A DNA stretch of 25,967 bases, from the NCBI GenBank assembly GCA_964655225.1, contig CAZZMB010000032.1:1-25967 (forward strand), given 5' to 3'. Position 1 is the first letter of the stretch. Each line of letters opens with the position of its first letter. The DNA comes from JAFMKE01 sp964655225 (GTDB lineage: Bacteria; Bacteroidota; Bacteroidia; Chitinophagales; UBA8649). Under the pieces are notes generated by a model. The model saw nothing but the letters and a program-made list of their open reading frames with translations, searched no databases and was not told the origin of the DNA. Both the position numbers and the translations under genes were made by a program. Shown piece after piece: positions 19,001 to 25,673 of this stretch.

Positions 19001-19177
19001 TCAAATGAAAGCATTAGGCTGTTTAACTCTAAAGGAACTTCAATCACTTTGGGTGAGATAAGTATTGGTGAAAGCCCAAATGAGTATTTTTTTGACATAC
19101 ATTTAACGAATGGCGAATATTTTATTTTCAATGATATTAAAAACAGCACTTATATTAAGTCATTTTTAATTGATTAG
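16034..19177 (+). CDS. GH3 exo-beta-glucosidase/glucanase with two CBM6-like modules, TTG start
   Basis: Retaining exo-acting enzyme expected to release glucose from the non-reducing ends of beta-glucan chains. The TTG at 16034 is the only start giving the signal peptide (KFTQSFSASLLLTVSLFTNA then Q); the first in-frame ATG, residue 35, would remove it. GH3 N-terminal barrel about 25-360: YGIDAVHG (104-111), NEKWGRTYEGFGE (165-177), KHFIGDGGT (209-217), nucleophile Asp288 in FIISDW. GH3 C-terminal domain about 385-592, with GEKTPYSEGGGDR placing acid/base Glu483 as in the ExoI/ExoP glucan exohydrolase branch. Next come a short beta domain (about 597-700) and CBM6-like modules (about 708-829 and 835-955). 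The last 80 residues (VNPVPSKNQIAL...) look like a divergent T9SS tail. It starts 11 bases after the GH5 stop, so the two are co-transcribed. Glucosidase is favoured over xylosidase by the ExoP-like motifs. Confidence 0.92.
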   Translation: MKFTQSFSASLLLTVSLFTNAQNIDDQVNQLVANMTLDEKVGQMTQVERKELDHISDLATYNIGSLLSGGGSAPIPNTLDAWIKMYNEYQTISMQSSSGIPMIYGIDAVHGHSNVVGAVIVPHNIGLGATWNTELVEDLSKVVANEVAATGIDWTFAPCIAVPQNEKWGRTYEGFGETAEINQMMGIASVVGLQGNDLALDNTILACAKHFIGDGGTTDGIDQGDTEITEQVLRSLHMPAYVDAIEQGVGTIMATYNSWNGQKVHGYKYLLTDVLKTELGFEGFIISDWKGVDQVTDDYKNAIKQSINAGVDMVMVPDRYKTFIKYTKELVNEGQINMARIDDAVKRILKQKILLGLFENPFAKNESKEINAFGSVRHRDIARQAVRESIVVLDAKNNVLPLKKDGQTIGLAGVLADDLGAQCGGWTIAWQGGNGDITDGTSILDGFNKLTGSSNILFSKTGDFDQDIDVAVVVIGEKTPYSEGGGDRSSLNVENQDIALLKKLKSQNIPTIALLISGRPLIFGEALVHSDAMIAAWYPGTEGDGVAEVLFGMYAPKGKTTHSWPNHMRQIPINVGDNDYKPLYAYKRGLMQFPTTVNSAYLKVYAGATNNEGNKLYVYFNDIITNNTSTLEDYNLYVNGTMVNAYLQSQAINTDDATVLEINLSASIEEGDEIYLSIDNNKLASEAMMLSDASQIFIYNGVKNTNNLSLRIEAESYYEMHGADTEQCSDEGGGLNLGHIETDATMKYKFSVPKSGYYQLTSRISGFGPGSLDFSFNNLLTNMPFEGTNGWQSWQNFYKEIYLEAGEQKMSVTTQSSQFNINYYDLVFVKEAQEIPGRIEAEKYRSSNGNQTEFCEDDSTENIGNIDFDDAFTYPLKVNQSGYYKISARYASINDGYFKLSFEENLHYFPFHNTGSLQNWETSTIEVFLEMGIYTMEFTAATNFLNLNYFEFEFAGTFETNYVSVFNGIQVNPVPSKNQIALKLPFTLDSNESIRLFNSKGTSITLGEISIGESPNEYFFDIHLTNGEYFIFNDIKNSTYIKSFLID

Positions 19178-19236
19178 ATTGCCTAACTTTTGTGAATATG
19201 CCTTTCATTTTTGGTAATTTTTAAATCAAACTTTCA

Positions 19237-21846
19237 ATGGATAAAATTATTTTAATAATCTTATTTATAATTTTTAATACTGTTTGTACAAAGACATTTG
19301 CACAATTCAGACAATGGGAGAGTGTTGTCGTTCCTGGACAGCCATGGATGTACTCCATACCGAATGGCACTAGCGCTGATTGGACGCTATTAAATTTTGA
19401 TGATTCTTCTTGGTCAGAAGGAAACGCTGGAATTGGATATGGCGATGATGATGATGAGACTATTATTTCACCAACAATAGCACTATTTATGCGCAAAACA
19501 TTTGAAATTCAGGATGTGAGCTTAATTTCAAGAGCGGTATTAGACATTGATTATGATGATGGTTTTGTTGCATACATTAATGGCGTTGAGGTTGCAAGAG
19601 ATCTTTTTTCTGGAGATTATACTTCCTACTCAATGTCTAGTGATGGCTACCACGAAGCACAGCTTTACAGTGGCAATATTCCTGAGCGGTATTTTTTTGA
19701 CAAAACACTACTAAATAATGGTTTAAATATAATTGCAATACAAGTTCACAATCAGGCGTTATCATCTTCAGATTTGAGCGCACTGCCAGTGATCTCTCTT
19801 GAACTTCCGCAAGGGTCAGAAACATATTTAGCACCTCCAGATTGGTTTGTGGAGCCAAGTCCCCAGCCTATCAACATCAACTTTACATCGTCAAATTTAC
19901 CCATTGTCATCTTAAATACTGATGGGGTTGATATTCCTGATGAACCAAAAATAGACGCAACAATGAAAATCATTAAGCGACCCGATAACGAATTAAATAA
20001 TGTTTCTGATGAAAATAATCCAGACTATTTGGATTTTGATGGACCAATACAGATTGAAGTTCGCGGATCTAGTTCTCAACTTTTCTCCAAAAAACAGTAT
20101 TCATTAACTACGTATGACACTTCTGGTGAAAAGGACAATGTAAAATTACTTGATTTACCAAAAGAAAACGATTGGATACTTAATGCATTAGCTTATGACA
20201 CCACTTTTATTAGGGACTATGTCAGCTACAAATTATCAAATTCTTTACATCAATATGCATCGAGGGCTGAATATTGCGAATTAGTTTTGAATGGTGAGCA
20301 CAGGGGAATTTATATGCTTCTTGAAAAACTGAAAGCAGATGATAATCGAATTAACATAAAAAAAATAAAAGATGACGATAATGCGCTTCCAGATTTAACA
20401 GGGGGATATATTGTTAAATCAGATAAAATTGAAGGAACTGAAGAGTGGGGCTGGTCAATGCCTAGTTATGGATCGGGAAATGTAAATTTTGCTTACGAAG
20501 TACCTAAACCAGAAGATAAAACCAGTCAACAAGATGACTATATTCAGAACGTTTTTAACCAACTTGCCAACACCTCGAACATAACAAATACCTCACTAAT
20601 TAATGGATATCCAGCAATTATTGATATTCCATCTTTTATTGACTTTATCTTGTTAAACGAACTTGCTTCCAATGTGGATGCATATCAATTTAGCACCTTC
20701 TTCCACAAAGACAGAGGAGGAAAGCTTCGTGCCGGTCCTGTGTGGGACTTTAACCTAACGTATGGGAATGATCTATTTGATTGGGGATTCGATAGGAGTA
20801 AGTACAATCTTTGGCAATTTGCGAATTACAATCGAGGGGCTAAGTTTTGGACGGACCTTTTTAATGATCCTGACTTTTCATGTTATTTGACAAAGCGCTG
20901 GCGAGAATTGACCGCTACTGGTCAAATATTAAATGAAAATAAGATACACGAGCTCATCGATGAAACAGTTGCCAATATTTCAGATGCGGTTAATCGTCAA
21001 GAGCAAGTATGGAATATGGACATCAATTTTGAAGGACGTATTGCCAACATGAAAACTTTTGTTATCCAACGTATTCAATGGATAACCGATCAACTCAATT
21101 CAAATACAGCAGCATGTGAGAATGTGACCACACCAAATTTGGTAATTTCAAAAATACACTATAATCCATTAGATCAAGCTGATGATGACTCTGATGATTT
21201 TGAATTTGTTGAAATTACGAACAACAGTGATGTAGCTTGGGACTTAACAGGAGTTTATTTTGGGGGGCTTGGTTTTTCTTACCAGTTTCCATCAGGTTAT
21301 GTTATTCAGGCTCGGCAATCTATTTTTTTGGCAAATAATCCATCTGCTTTTGAGGCTACCTATGGCTTTACTCCTTTTGATGAATTTTTTAGAAATCTTA
21401 AGAATAGCAGTCAACGTTTAGAACTGTTGGATGGATTTGGTAACCAAATCGATTTTGTTGTTTATGATGATGCTGCACCGTGGCCTGAGGATGCAGATGG
21501 GAATGGCTACTATTTAAAGTTAAAGGATTTAGATTTGGACAATAGCTTAGCTGAAAATTGGATTGCTATCTCTAGCTTGCAGAATCTTTCCATAAGTAAC
21601 AATAATATCGACTTGTCATTATTTGTTTATCCAACCCCCACACAAAATATTTTACACTTAAGCGCTACAAACGGTATCGAAATTCAATCAATACAAGTTT
21701 TAAATTTAAGTGGACAAACGGTCATTACAAGAAATCTAAATAAAAAACGGGTGTCACTTAACATATCTAAACTTACTTCAGGGATGTATTTTATTTTAAT
21801 TAAATTGAATAATGAAACTGTAATCAAAAAGATTATAAGAGAATAG
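19237..21846 (+). CDS. Secreted CotH-kinase-family protein with lamin-tail domain and T9SS tail
   Basis: Last PUL-strand gene, 59 bases after GH3. Signal peptide to about Ala22 (KTFAQ). A jelly-roll domain (about 24-195) contains W-T-L-L-N-F-D-D-S-S-W and IDYDDGFVAYINGVEV, as in ligand-binding domains fused to many secreted enzymes. The CotH kinase-like domain (about 218-560) shows IEVRGSSSQLFSKKQYSL (273-290), EYCELVLNGEHRGIYMLLEKL (345-365), candidate catalytic Asp481 in SNVDAYQFS, and candidate metal-binding Asp504 in VWDFNLTYGN. A lamin-tail/LTD domain follows (about 632-775; ISKIHYNP, FEFVEITNNSD, LTGVYF). The C-terminal T9SS domain is about 795-869 (VYPTPTQNILHL, ending KKIIRE). CotH proteins are atypical kinases known from spore coats; here the substrate is unknown. 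It may modify secreted proteins or bind glycan rather than degrade it. Membership of the PUL is inferred from strand and spacing. Confidence 0.85.
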   Translation: MDKIILIILFIIFNTVCTKTFAQFRQWESVVVPGQPWMYSIPNGTSADWTLLNFDDSSWSEGNAGIGYGDDDDETIISPTIALFMRKTFEIQDVSLISRAVLDIDYDDGFVAYINGVEVARDLFSGDYTSYSMSSDGYHEAQLYSGNIPERYFFDKTLLNNGLNIIAIQVHNQALSSSDLSALPVISLELPQGSETYLAPPDWFVEPSPQPININFTSSNLPIVILNTDGVDIPDEPKIDATMKIIKRPDNELNNVSDENNPDYLDFDGPIQIEVRGSSSQLFSKKQYSLTTYDTSGEKDNVKLLDLPKENDWILNALAYDTTFIRDYVSYKLSNSLHQYASRAEYCELVLNGEHRGIYMLLEKLKADDNRINIKKIKDDDNALPDLTGGYIVKSDKIEGTEEWGWSMPSYGSGNVNFAYEVPKPEDKTSQQDDYIQNVFNQLANTSNITNTSLINGYPAIIDIPSFIDFILLNELASNVDAYQFSTFFHKDRGGKLRAGPVWDFNLTYGNDLFDWGFDRSKYNLWQFANYNRGAKFWTDLFNDPDFSCYLTKRWRELTATGQILNENKIHELIDETVANISDAVNRQEQVWNMDINFEGRIANMKTFVIQRIQWITDQLNSNTAACENVTTPNLVISKIHYNPLDQADDDSDDFEFVEITNNSDVAWDLTGVYFGGLGFSYQFPSGYVIQARQSIFLANNPSAFEATYGFTPFDEFFRNLKNSSQRLELLDGFGNQIDFVVYDDAAPWPEDADGNGYYLKLKDLDLDNSLAENWIAISSLQNLSISNNNIDLSLFVYPTPTQNILHLSATNGIEIQSIQVLNLSGQTVITRNLNKKRVSLNISKLTSGMYFILIKLNNETVIKKIIRE

Positions 21847-21914
21847 TTTTAGTAAAACTAAAAAACATCTCTTAGGATAAATTATTATACCTGGAAATAA
21901 TTTGTGGAGTCGGA

Positions 21915-21938
21915 GGGAATAACCTTGGGGTTGTTCCC
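21915..21938 (+). other. 10-bp-stem hairpin
   Basis: GGGAATAACC (21915-21924) pairs with GGTTGTTCCC (21929-21938) around the loop TTGG, with one U-G wobble. There is no T-tract, so it is not a standard terminator. The preceding TGTGGAGTCGGAGGGA, read on the other strand, resembles a tRNA acceptor/T-arm 3' end (CTCCGACTCCACA), but no tRNA cloverleaf can be built. It may belong to an RNA element or a recombination site. Confidence 0.5.
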
Positions 21939-21998
21939 GTGAATCCCTTTTAGGAAATACAGCAAACCCTCCTTACAGTCCAAGTGTCTAAAACCAAC

Positions 21999-22030
21999 AA
22001 AGCCCTTACAAATACATTTGCAGGGCTTTT
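21999..22030 (+). terminator. Rho-independent terminator of the PUL
   Basis: AAAGCCCT (21999-22006) pairs with AGGGCTTT (22022-22029). The stem continues after a small mismatch as CAAA/TTTG (22009-22012 with 22017-22020) around a TACA loop. The 3' arm runs into a T-tract (CTTTTTA). The orientation suits the + strand transcript ending after the CotH-like gene at 21846. It lies about 150 bases beyond that stop, so the transcript would carry a long 3' tail including the hairpin at 21915-21938. Confidence 0.75.
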
Positions 22031-22064
22031 TATGCTTTAATCCACACTGTTGCTGTGCTTCAAA

Positions 22065-22110
22065 GTGGAGCAGAAATGAGTAAAATCGAACTATTTTGGA
22101 GAGGATTTGA
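22065..22110 (+). repeat. Dispersed ~46-bp repeat, copy 2
   Basis: GTGGAG at 22065-22070, core AAATCGAACTATTTTGG at 22083-22099, tail AGAGGATTTGA at 22100-22110. The spacing between GTGGAG and the core is the same as in copies 1 and 3. It matches copy 1 at 39 of 46 positions and copy 3 at 32 of 46. It lies between the PUL terminator and the 3' end of the helicase gene. Confidence 0.75.
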
Positions 22111-22224
22111 ATTTATTATAGGGTTCGAGACAATACTTCTCTGCTTAACAAAATTAAAATCTACTCAGATATGAGGCTTTGATATTAATTTGAAATTCAA
22201 TCTTACCTTAATTTAATTCTCCAG

Positions 22225-24888
22225 TTATTCTGACAGGTTAATTTTATATGTACATTTTTGATAATTTGTACATCCTAGAAAATCACCAAACCTTCCGCTA
22301 CGTTTTACCATGAACCCACTTCTACAACGAGTGCAGATTAATTTATCATTTAGGATATTGATATCATTATAGGTTTGGTTGCAGGCAGGGTAGTGTGAGC
22401 ATCCTAGAAAATTATTCCCATTTCTAGAATTCTTTCTAACAACTAACCTCCCTGTTTTACAATATGGGCAAAGTGTAGCCTTTGGCCTTCCTTGAACATT
22501 TGTTAAAAGGTAGTCATTGTCATTAAGTAATTCTTCGGCAAAGATAGATGTGTCAGACGGCAGGAAAAGTAGAACTTCATTTTTAGTTCTTGTAAGAGCA
22601 ACATAGAATAATCTTCGCTCTTCAGCGAAACGATACTCTTCGTGGTCACTTAATAATACTGACAATATGGGGTCATCGGTCATCTTGTTAGGAAAGCCCA
22701 TCAGGTCGTTGCTTAAGTTCAAAATTATTACATTTTTGGCCTCAGTTCCCTTTGAGCGATGAACGGTTAAAAATTTTATATCTACCTTTTCAAACCCATC
22801 AACTTCAAGTTTTCCACTTCTTTCAATGTATTTAATTCGACTGTTACCATTTTGAATAATTAAATTTTTGATATCGAAGGTGTGCCTGCCTAATACTAAT
22901 ATTGGTTCATTCCCATATTTATCAACCAGGTATTCAATCTCATTAATAAATTTTTGTTCCAAATTTTCAGATGTAAATCCAATGAATTTTAATGGTTCAT
23001 ATTTGTCACTAATTTGAGACATCGGATTTTTTGAGATCTGCTTTTTGTTTTTCTTTATGAAATTTGCACTGATATTAATTAGGGACTGTGAATTTCTGTA
23101 GGTCTGCTCGATAAGTAAAAGTTCGAATTTCCCAACATGTTTTTCAAAGTTACTAAACAAAGAAATGTCACTACCAGCAAATCTGTAGATAGACTGCCAA
23201 TCGTCACCAACACATGTCAACCTCGCGCCGGAGAGATCTCGAATCTTTTGGATTAATTTAAATCTTGAGAAAGAGATATCCTGATACTCGTCAATAATTA
23301 TGTACTTAAATGAGAAATTGGCTTTATTCTTAGTTATAAGATCAGTGGCCTGATTTATCATGTCATCAAAATCAATTTGATTATTTTCTTTTAGAATGTC
23401 ATTGTACTTTTTTAGAATTGGAATTGAGAATTGAAGAAATAACTTATACCTCTCCTTCATGAACTGAATCTTAAAAATAGTTTGACTGGAGTAGAGGTCA
23501 TTTAAATCATCTTCACCTAATCTTCTTGATTTACTGAGTTTTATAAATGTTTCAATTAATTTATTTATTTCTTTGCCAAAGTTTTGGTTGTTGTTGGTTA
23601 CCCGGTTTAATATTTCTCTCGAATCTCTTGGTGAAAATTTTACGCCTTCGGCTTCAAGTTTTTCCTTTAATTTATCGATCAATACGTTGTTCTTGTTGTA
23701 ATAAGAATAGGTCTCAAGTAGTTTGGTTCCTTTTTCTAAATGCGTTTGTCTTTTTTTCTCCATCTCGTCGATGTAGGCTCTTTCATTAAATTCATTCAAC
23801 CAGGTTGCCCTGTTATTTTCATCAATCCCAAAATGTTCAAGGTAGATATCGTAGTCTTTTAAGTAGAAATCAGGCTGGTAAATAAATCCATCACCAGGAT
23901 ATCTCTTTTCATATTCGTAGTTGATACCGTTTAGAAATAAAAAATTGGCAATAGTAAGCTCTTCAACACTTTTCACTCTCTCTCCCTGGAATGTATCAAG
24001 TTTAGCTTGGCTTACAATGTTTAAGGGTTCATACTTTGATTTAAGTGTTCTCAAATCAATACCCTTATCAGTATCTATTTTTTCACCCAGTGAGTCATAT
24101 TTATCATATTCCTCGGGAATATTCATATAACACGCAACGTATTGAACAAAGGCATTAAGCGCCTTGCTATCGCTGAATATTTCTTCAATCAAATACTTTT
24201 TAATCGCATTACTTAGGGTGTTTTCATTAGTAACCACAGGTGCCAAAGAAAGATGATTCTTTATTTGATCATATCCAAGCTTATGAAATGTTTGTGCGCA
24301 TACGTTAGGGTGAATATCTTTTAATCTCTCGTTTAACTCCTCCACAGTTTTTTGCGTGAATGACAGGACTAAGATATCCTCTGGAGCTATCATTTTCTTT
24401 TCAACTAGGTACTTTACCTTTGCTAGAATGGTTAAGGTCTTGCCAGATCCAGCTCCCGCAACTATAAGATTTGAATACTCATCTGTTACTACAGCAGTTT
24501 GCTGCTGTTCATCAAGCTTTTTATTTTCAATATTATCAAAGAATTGTTGATGCTTCTCTTTCTGAGTCTGAACATATTTTATATTAAAGTTCACCACAAA
24601 ATCCTCAAAATTTTGAAAAATATTGTTAAACCTATCTACGCTTTCTGCTTTTTTATAGTACCTACTTTTATTCTTGAAAAATTTTCCTGTATCCTCGTAC
24701 TTGATTTGAATTTGGTGTCTCTGTACCCAAGTGATATAGTCATTTAAATCGTTAATTAATTTTAAAAATTGTTCAGCATCTTTTAAAAATCTAAGATAAT
24801 TGGAGTCTGTGTATTTTTTTCTTTCTACAAACTTCAGATAACCTAAGTATAAAGCTGTTATTATTGCAATATTTATAATCCAGACCAT
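22225..24888 (-). CDS. Helicase IV-like UvrD/Rep-family SF1 DNA helicase with PD-(D/E)XK-like insert and two C4 zinc fingers
   Basis: ATP-dependent 3'-5' DNA helicase of superfamily 1A by motif content. N-terminal hydrophobic segment (about 3-19, possible membrane anchor) followed by a charged helical region (20-125). Q-motif LDEQQQTAV at 125-133; Walker A AGAGSGKT at 144-151; Walker B IIIDEYQD at 530-537; motif III GDDWQSIYRFAGS at 561-573; TYRN at 596-599; TVHRSKGTEAKNVII at 708-722; motif VI EERRLFYVALTRTK at 756-769. Between motifs lies an insert (about 300-425) with EELTIANFLFLNGINYEYE, PDF at 339-341 and LEHFG at 350-354: a PD-(D/E)XK-like layout with His instead of the usual Lys. The C-terminus has two topoisomerase-type C4 zinc fingers (C807/C810/C830/C836 and C852/C855/C873/C879). 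Overall closest to helicase IV. Role could be repair, recombination or phage defence; the sequence does not decide. It is preceded on its strand by two small genes. Confidence 0.9.
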   Translation of the reverse strand: MVWIINIAIITALYLGYLKFVERKKYTDSNYLRFLKDAEQFLKLINDLNDYITWVQRHQIQIKYEDTGKFFKNKSRYYKKAESVDRFNNIFQNFEDFVVNFNIKYVQTQKEKHQQFFDNIENKKLDEQQQTAVVTDEYSNLIVAGAGSGKTLTILAKVKYLVEKKMIAPEDILVLSFTQKTVEELNERLKDIHPNVCAQTFHKLGYDQIKNHLSLAPVVTNENTLSNAIKKYLIEEIFSDSKALNAFVQYVACYMNIPEEYDKYDSLGEKIDTDKGIDLRTLKSKYEPLNIVSQAKLDTFQGERVKSVEELTIANFLFLNGINYEYEKRYPGDGFIYQPDFYLKDYDIYLEHFGIDENNRATWLNEFNERAYIDEMEKKRQTHLEKGTKLLETYSYYNKNNVLIDKLKEKLEAEGVKFSPRDSREILNRVTNNNQNFGKEINKLIETFIKLSKSRRLGEDDLNDLYSSQTIFKIQFMKERYKLFLQFSIPILKKYNDILKENNQIDFDDMINQATDLITKNKANFSFKYIIIDEYQDISFSRFKLIQKIRDLSGARLTCVGDDWQSIYRFAGSDISLFSNFEKHVGKFELLLIEQTYRNSQSLINISANFIKKNKKQISKNPMSQISDKYEPLKFIGFTSENLEQKFINEIEYLVDKYGNEPILVLGRHTFDIKNLIIQNGNSRIKYIERSGKLEVDGFEKVDIKFLTVHRSKGTEAKNVIILNLSNDLMGFPNKMTDDPILSVLLSDHEEYRFAEERRLFYVALTRTKNEVLLFLPSDTSIFAEELLNDNDYLLTNVQGRPKATLCPYCKTGRLVVRKNSRNGNNFLGCSHYPACNQTYNDINILNDKLICTRCRSGFMVKRSGRFGDFLGCTNYQKCTYKINLSE

Positions 24889-24986
24889 ATTCTCTTTTTA
24901 AACTTAATCGACATGCCTATTCCATGGAAAACAAGTAGTTCTACATCATCACAGTGGTTGCATAAATAATGATTTATTGAACCCAT
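24873..24986 (-). CDS. Small 37-aa CxxC ORF between the 185-aa gene and the helicase gene
   Basis: Starts at the ATG 24986-24984, only three bases after the stop of the upstream 185-aa gene, and ends at a TAA inside the helicase gene, overlapping it by 16 bases in another frame. The product begins MGSINHYLCNHCDDVELL and ends KKRIWSGL. The CxxC pair (Cys9, Cys12) resembles half of a zinc ribbon. Tight coupling on both sides suggests it is translated, either as a real microprotein or as the remnant of a longer zinc-ribbon protein. The alternative is a chance ORF in a 101-base gap. No homologue recognised. Confidence 0.4.
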   Translation of the reverse strand: MGSINHYLCNHCDDVELLVFHGIGMSIKFKKRIWSGL

Positions 24987-24989
24987 GAT

Positions 24990-25547
24990 TTATATTCCCC
25001 AAGATTTATAACCCTCAGGTAATTCTATTTTTTCCCCTTTAATTCGTTTCTCCAATAATTCAATAAGTTTCTTTTCAGATATTCTGATATTTTGCCAGCC
25101 ACATTTTACGATATCTATTTCATCTTCATTAATGATATCCAAATACCGTATATAAACTTCCTTTAATTTTGAAGTAACGGAATCGATTTCACCCTCTTTT
25201 TTCAGTTCATGTTTAAAGACAGGATGTTCACAGTACCATCCTTCTAAAACCCATTTACCTTTTTGAAAAGTAAATTTCAAACCATCATACTTACTGAAAT
25301 TAAGTTCAAGTTGATCATTTTCTTTTGGGGAGTATTCAAAATCAAAAACATTAATTGTATTAAGTCTTCTAAGAATTTTCCTTCGTTCAATTTTCTCAAT
25401 TAAGTCCAAAGGAGTCATCATGCCAATACAAGCTATGATTTCGTCACCCGCATTGGTTGTATTTTGATGTAAAATCCAATGTGGTTTATTGTAGTCTATT
25501 TCAGAGCCACAAGAGCATAATCGAAATGGGCCATTGAGATCGCACAT
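24990..25547 (-). CDS. Conserved-looking hypothetical protein, 185 aa, upstream of the helicase
   Basis: I do not recognise this protein. It starts MCDLNGPFRLCSCGSEIDYN, with Cys2, Cys11 and Cys13 forming a small cysteine cluster that might bind metal, and a DYNKPHWIL strand. The middle is a soluble alpha/beta mixture (NVFDFEYSPKENDQLELNF, GLKFTFQKGKWVLEGWYCEH). A Lys/Glu-rich helix follows (about 116-137), and the end is charged with IELPEGYKSWGI. No signal peptide or membrane segment, so it is probably cytoplasmic. It is first in a three-ORF minus-strand cluster ending with the helicase and is followed after three bases by the small CxxC ORF. The AT-rich 57 bases between its start and repeat copy 3 probably hold its promoter. 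Partner or immunity role is speculation. Confidence 0.75.
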   Translation of the reverse strand: MCDLNGPFRLCSCGSEIDYNKPHWILHQNTTNAGDEIIACIGMMTPLDLIEKIERRKILRRLNTINVFDFEYSPKENDQLELNFSKYDGLKFTFQKGKWVLEGWYCEHPVFKHELKKEGEIDSVTSKLKEVYIRYLDIINEDEIDIVKCGWQNIRISEKKLIELLEKRIKGEKIELPEGYKSWGI

Positions 25548-25604
25548 ATATAATATTTTATTATCTAATTATTTTTAAAAATAGATATTATTTTAAGGAA
25601 TAAA

Positions 25605-25650
25605 AAGGAGCCATGAGTCCTAAAATCGAACTATTTTAGAGTGGCTATGA
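25605..25650 (+). repeat. Dispersed ~46-bp repeat, copy 3 (divergent)
   Basis: AAGGAG at 25605-25610, core AAATCGAACTATTTTAG at 25623-25639 (one change from copies 1 and 2), tail AGTGGCTATGA at 25640-25650. It aligns without gaps to copy 2 at 32 of 46 positions. It lies between the start of the 185-aa gene and the 3' end of the small zinc-protein gene, so the helicase module sits between copies 2 and 3. Confidence 0.65.
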
Positions 25651-25673
25651 GTGAACTAAATTAAATTTAGTCA

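Larger units (their letters stand above)
21847..22224. other. Convergent intergenic region with hairpins, a repeat and a cryptic open frame
   Basis: This 378-base gap separates the + strand PUL from the - strand helicase module. From left to right: a weak AT-only inverted repeat after the CotH stop (21847-21863); the strong hairpin 21915-21938; the terminator 21999-22030; and repeat copy 2 (22065-22110). On the minus strand an uninterrupted frame of 75 codons runs from 22112 down to a TAA at 21887-21885, with no ATG, crossing all the main structures. Bases 21902-21920 match 49-67 near repeat copy 1 at 15 of 19 positions. I see no complete RNA gene or start-bearing ORF. Confidence 0.7.

Noticed and set aside
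21847..21863. Inverted repeat TTTTAGT/ACTAAAA right after the CotH-like gene as a terminator
   Set aside because: Only 7 bp, mostly A-T, with a 3-base loop and no T-tract. The hairpin at 21999-22030 is far better.
21901..21940. Possible tRNA or tmRNA 3' end on the minus strand
   Set aside because: Acceptor-like and T-arm-like bases can be read, but there is no GTTCGA T-loop, anticodon arm or matching 5' acceptor strand nearby. Reported only as a hairpin and resemblance.
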